From Bryopsis sp. KO-2023 (lineage: Eukaryota; Chlorophyta; Ulvophyceae; Bryopsidales; Bryopsidaceae): a stretch of 64,000 bases of DNA. A model generated the notes under the pieces. That model was not told where the DNA came from and did no database searches. It saw only the letters and a list, made by a program, of their open reading frames with translations. Location of the stretch: NCBI GenBank assembly GCA_030272585.1, contig BSYQ01000002.1, positions 868,001 to 932,000 on the forward strand, given 5' to 3'. A program made the position numbers and the translations under genes. Shown one piece after another: positions 62,800 through 64,000 of this stretch; positions within the stretch are counted from its first letter, which is position 1; each line of letters begins with the position of its first letter.

Positions 62800-64000
62800 A
62801 GGATGCTTCCGAAGCAAGAGTCGGCTCTCCTGGAAACCACTGTTGCACCTGTTTTGTCGCACCAACATGCGCAAAACCACATGCTCCTGGTGCACTCCAT
62901 TTCAGTGGACGACATCTTTGACCAGTGACGGTTGTTCCGGAGCTTGGCACCGTCAGAGTTCCCAGAGTCCGCTAGTTTTTTTGCTGAATGTTTACCTAGC
63001 CACCGTTTTGTTTTGAACGGGAGAAGAGTTCACGAGTCAAGAAAAGAAATGTTTGGCTCCCATTTCAATAGACAAGCTCTGGAACAACGTCTTATGGGTC
63101 AGGTCATGGCGGTTCTCCACACTTTGTGGGTCCACCAATTATCTCTTTTATATTGACTGCAATCGGTTGGAATCATAGGGCAATAAAGTCTAAGGTTGAT
63201 ATGTTGGATCATTCTAGATCCAGCAGCTTTCGACTTTCCTTTTTGTTTTGGATTGTGCCTCCTCATGCCGTGATGAGCCAAAGATGGTTCTGATAGTTGA
63301 CTTGCAGAATTCTTGCAGAGGCAACTCTGAAAGAGTTCGAGTACCTTTAAAAGGTGTGCTAATTTTTGTCCTAGGTCATGCATCTAACAGAAATATCAGT
63401 ACGAATAGAAGCAACACATAGTTGAATTTTTTCCCCCTAAGCACCAGTTTGGCGTGCCACACTGTTACGGCCGCCACCACTGTAACACACGTGTGCAAGT
63501 TTGGTTGTTATTCTGTTCCTTTTTTGAGTTTGATAAAGCGTTCAATCACAATCAATTTAACAATCGATGCTTATGTCTAAGGAGCCACACAAACAAAGAC
63601 ATTGTTCGTCTTTGTAGACGGAAAATATTTTCTGCTTCTGTCGCAACCAAGCACCAACAATCATTTTGAGTATTTTTTTTCGTCCCTTAAACCTCCCTGT
63701 TGCCCTCGTACCGCATTTCCAAGAGAAGAAAAAAACAATCCAATGTTTTCTTATCTACATGATAAGAAAACCTGATGGATCATGTCGCATCCAAAACCCA
63801 AACGCCACATTTTCAGCACCCATCAAAGACTATCGGGCTTTAGATATGAAACATGTAACGAGCTACTTTCTATCCATTTATTCAATGCATCCAAAACTAC
63901 ATAAAACGAGAGATCCGGGGTCTGGTTCAAGAGGCCACTAAACTCAAAACATCCCTCCATTCATGTAAAATCCCAACTTAAGTAAGCCCCGTTCGTTGTC
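62800..64000. other. No gene supported
   Basis: Short frames. A plus frame at 63666-63941 contains IRKPDGSCRI and KDYRALDMKHV, faintly like the reverse-transcriptase KxDGSWRxCVDYRALN region of Ty3/gypsy elements, but it is too short and altered to call. Confidence 0.3.

Noticed and set aside
63666..63941. Reverse-transcriptase fragment (KPDGSCRI...DYRALD)
   Set aside because: Only two short matches, in altered order and spacing, and no neighbouring pol motifs.
1..64000. CRISPR arrays, operons, bacterial promoters or insertion sequences
   Set aside because: None found. The repeats seen are tandem satellites or dispersed eukaryotic elements, and gene structure is eukaryotic.

Overview
The window is nuclear DNA from a eukaryotic microbe. 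Coding regions are split by GT-AG introns, there is no operon layout or bacterial ribosome-binding signal, and it holds eukaryote-type genes (F-box/WD40, dynamin, calcium-independent phospholipase A2-like patatin, MYND finger, eL6 fragment), a Pol III 7SL-like RNA and LTR retroelements. Interstitial TTTAGGG-type telomere motifs and many lineage-specific paralogues suit an algal or alveolate lineage. A chromerid is my best guess, but nothing here proves it.

Left part (1-24.4 kb). An F-box/WD40 gene runs off the left edge on the minus strand. It is followed by repeat-rich DNA, a tRNA-Leu(UAA) and an SRP RNA candidate, then a second F-box/WD40 gene on the plus strand. Three tandemly arranged genes at 9.7, 11.5 and 13.2 kb each have a signal-peptide exon and a Cys-rich exon. 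A third F-box/WD40 gene (15.7 kb), a fourth Cys-rich gene (18.7 kb), a tiny secreted Pro/Lys-rich gene (20.4 kb), a broken ankyrin gene (21.7 kb) and a fourth F-box/WD40 gene (22.8 kb) follow.

Middle (24.4-43.6 kb). This part is transposon-rich: a solo LTR with perfect target duplication, a truncated LTR element, a 168-bp tandem array, a decayed patatin phospholipase gene, an eL6-LRR chimera, and an inverted-repeat-bounded 3.4-kb segment carrying an Ala/Gly-rich gene. Then come another signal-peptide gene (38.2 kb), a decayed MYND gene (about 40 kb) and a secreted Pro-rich gene (41.6 kb).

Right part (43.6-64 kb). Second copies of earlier modules appear: a Pro/Lys-rich secreted gene (44.4 kb), an ankyrin gene (45.9 kb), and a roughly 6-kb segment (48.4-54.4 kb) that repeats 1-5.7 kb including the F-box/WD40 gene and the tRNA. 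A dynamin-like gene lacks its P-loop end where it meets a CACTA-like element that carries a broken Sel1 gene.

Two themes stand out. First, very small secreted-protein genes, none of which forms a single ORF, become visible only when a signal-peptide exon is joined in phase to a second exon; at least seven are proposed. They are interleaved with expanded F-box/WD40 paralogues. Second, a roughly 50-bp sequence occurs about 19 times in both orientations, often just beyond the stop codons of the secreted-protein genes. All assignments rest on reading the sequence by eye; exon joins have not been tested with RNA or by database search.
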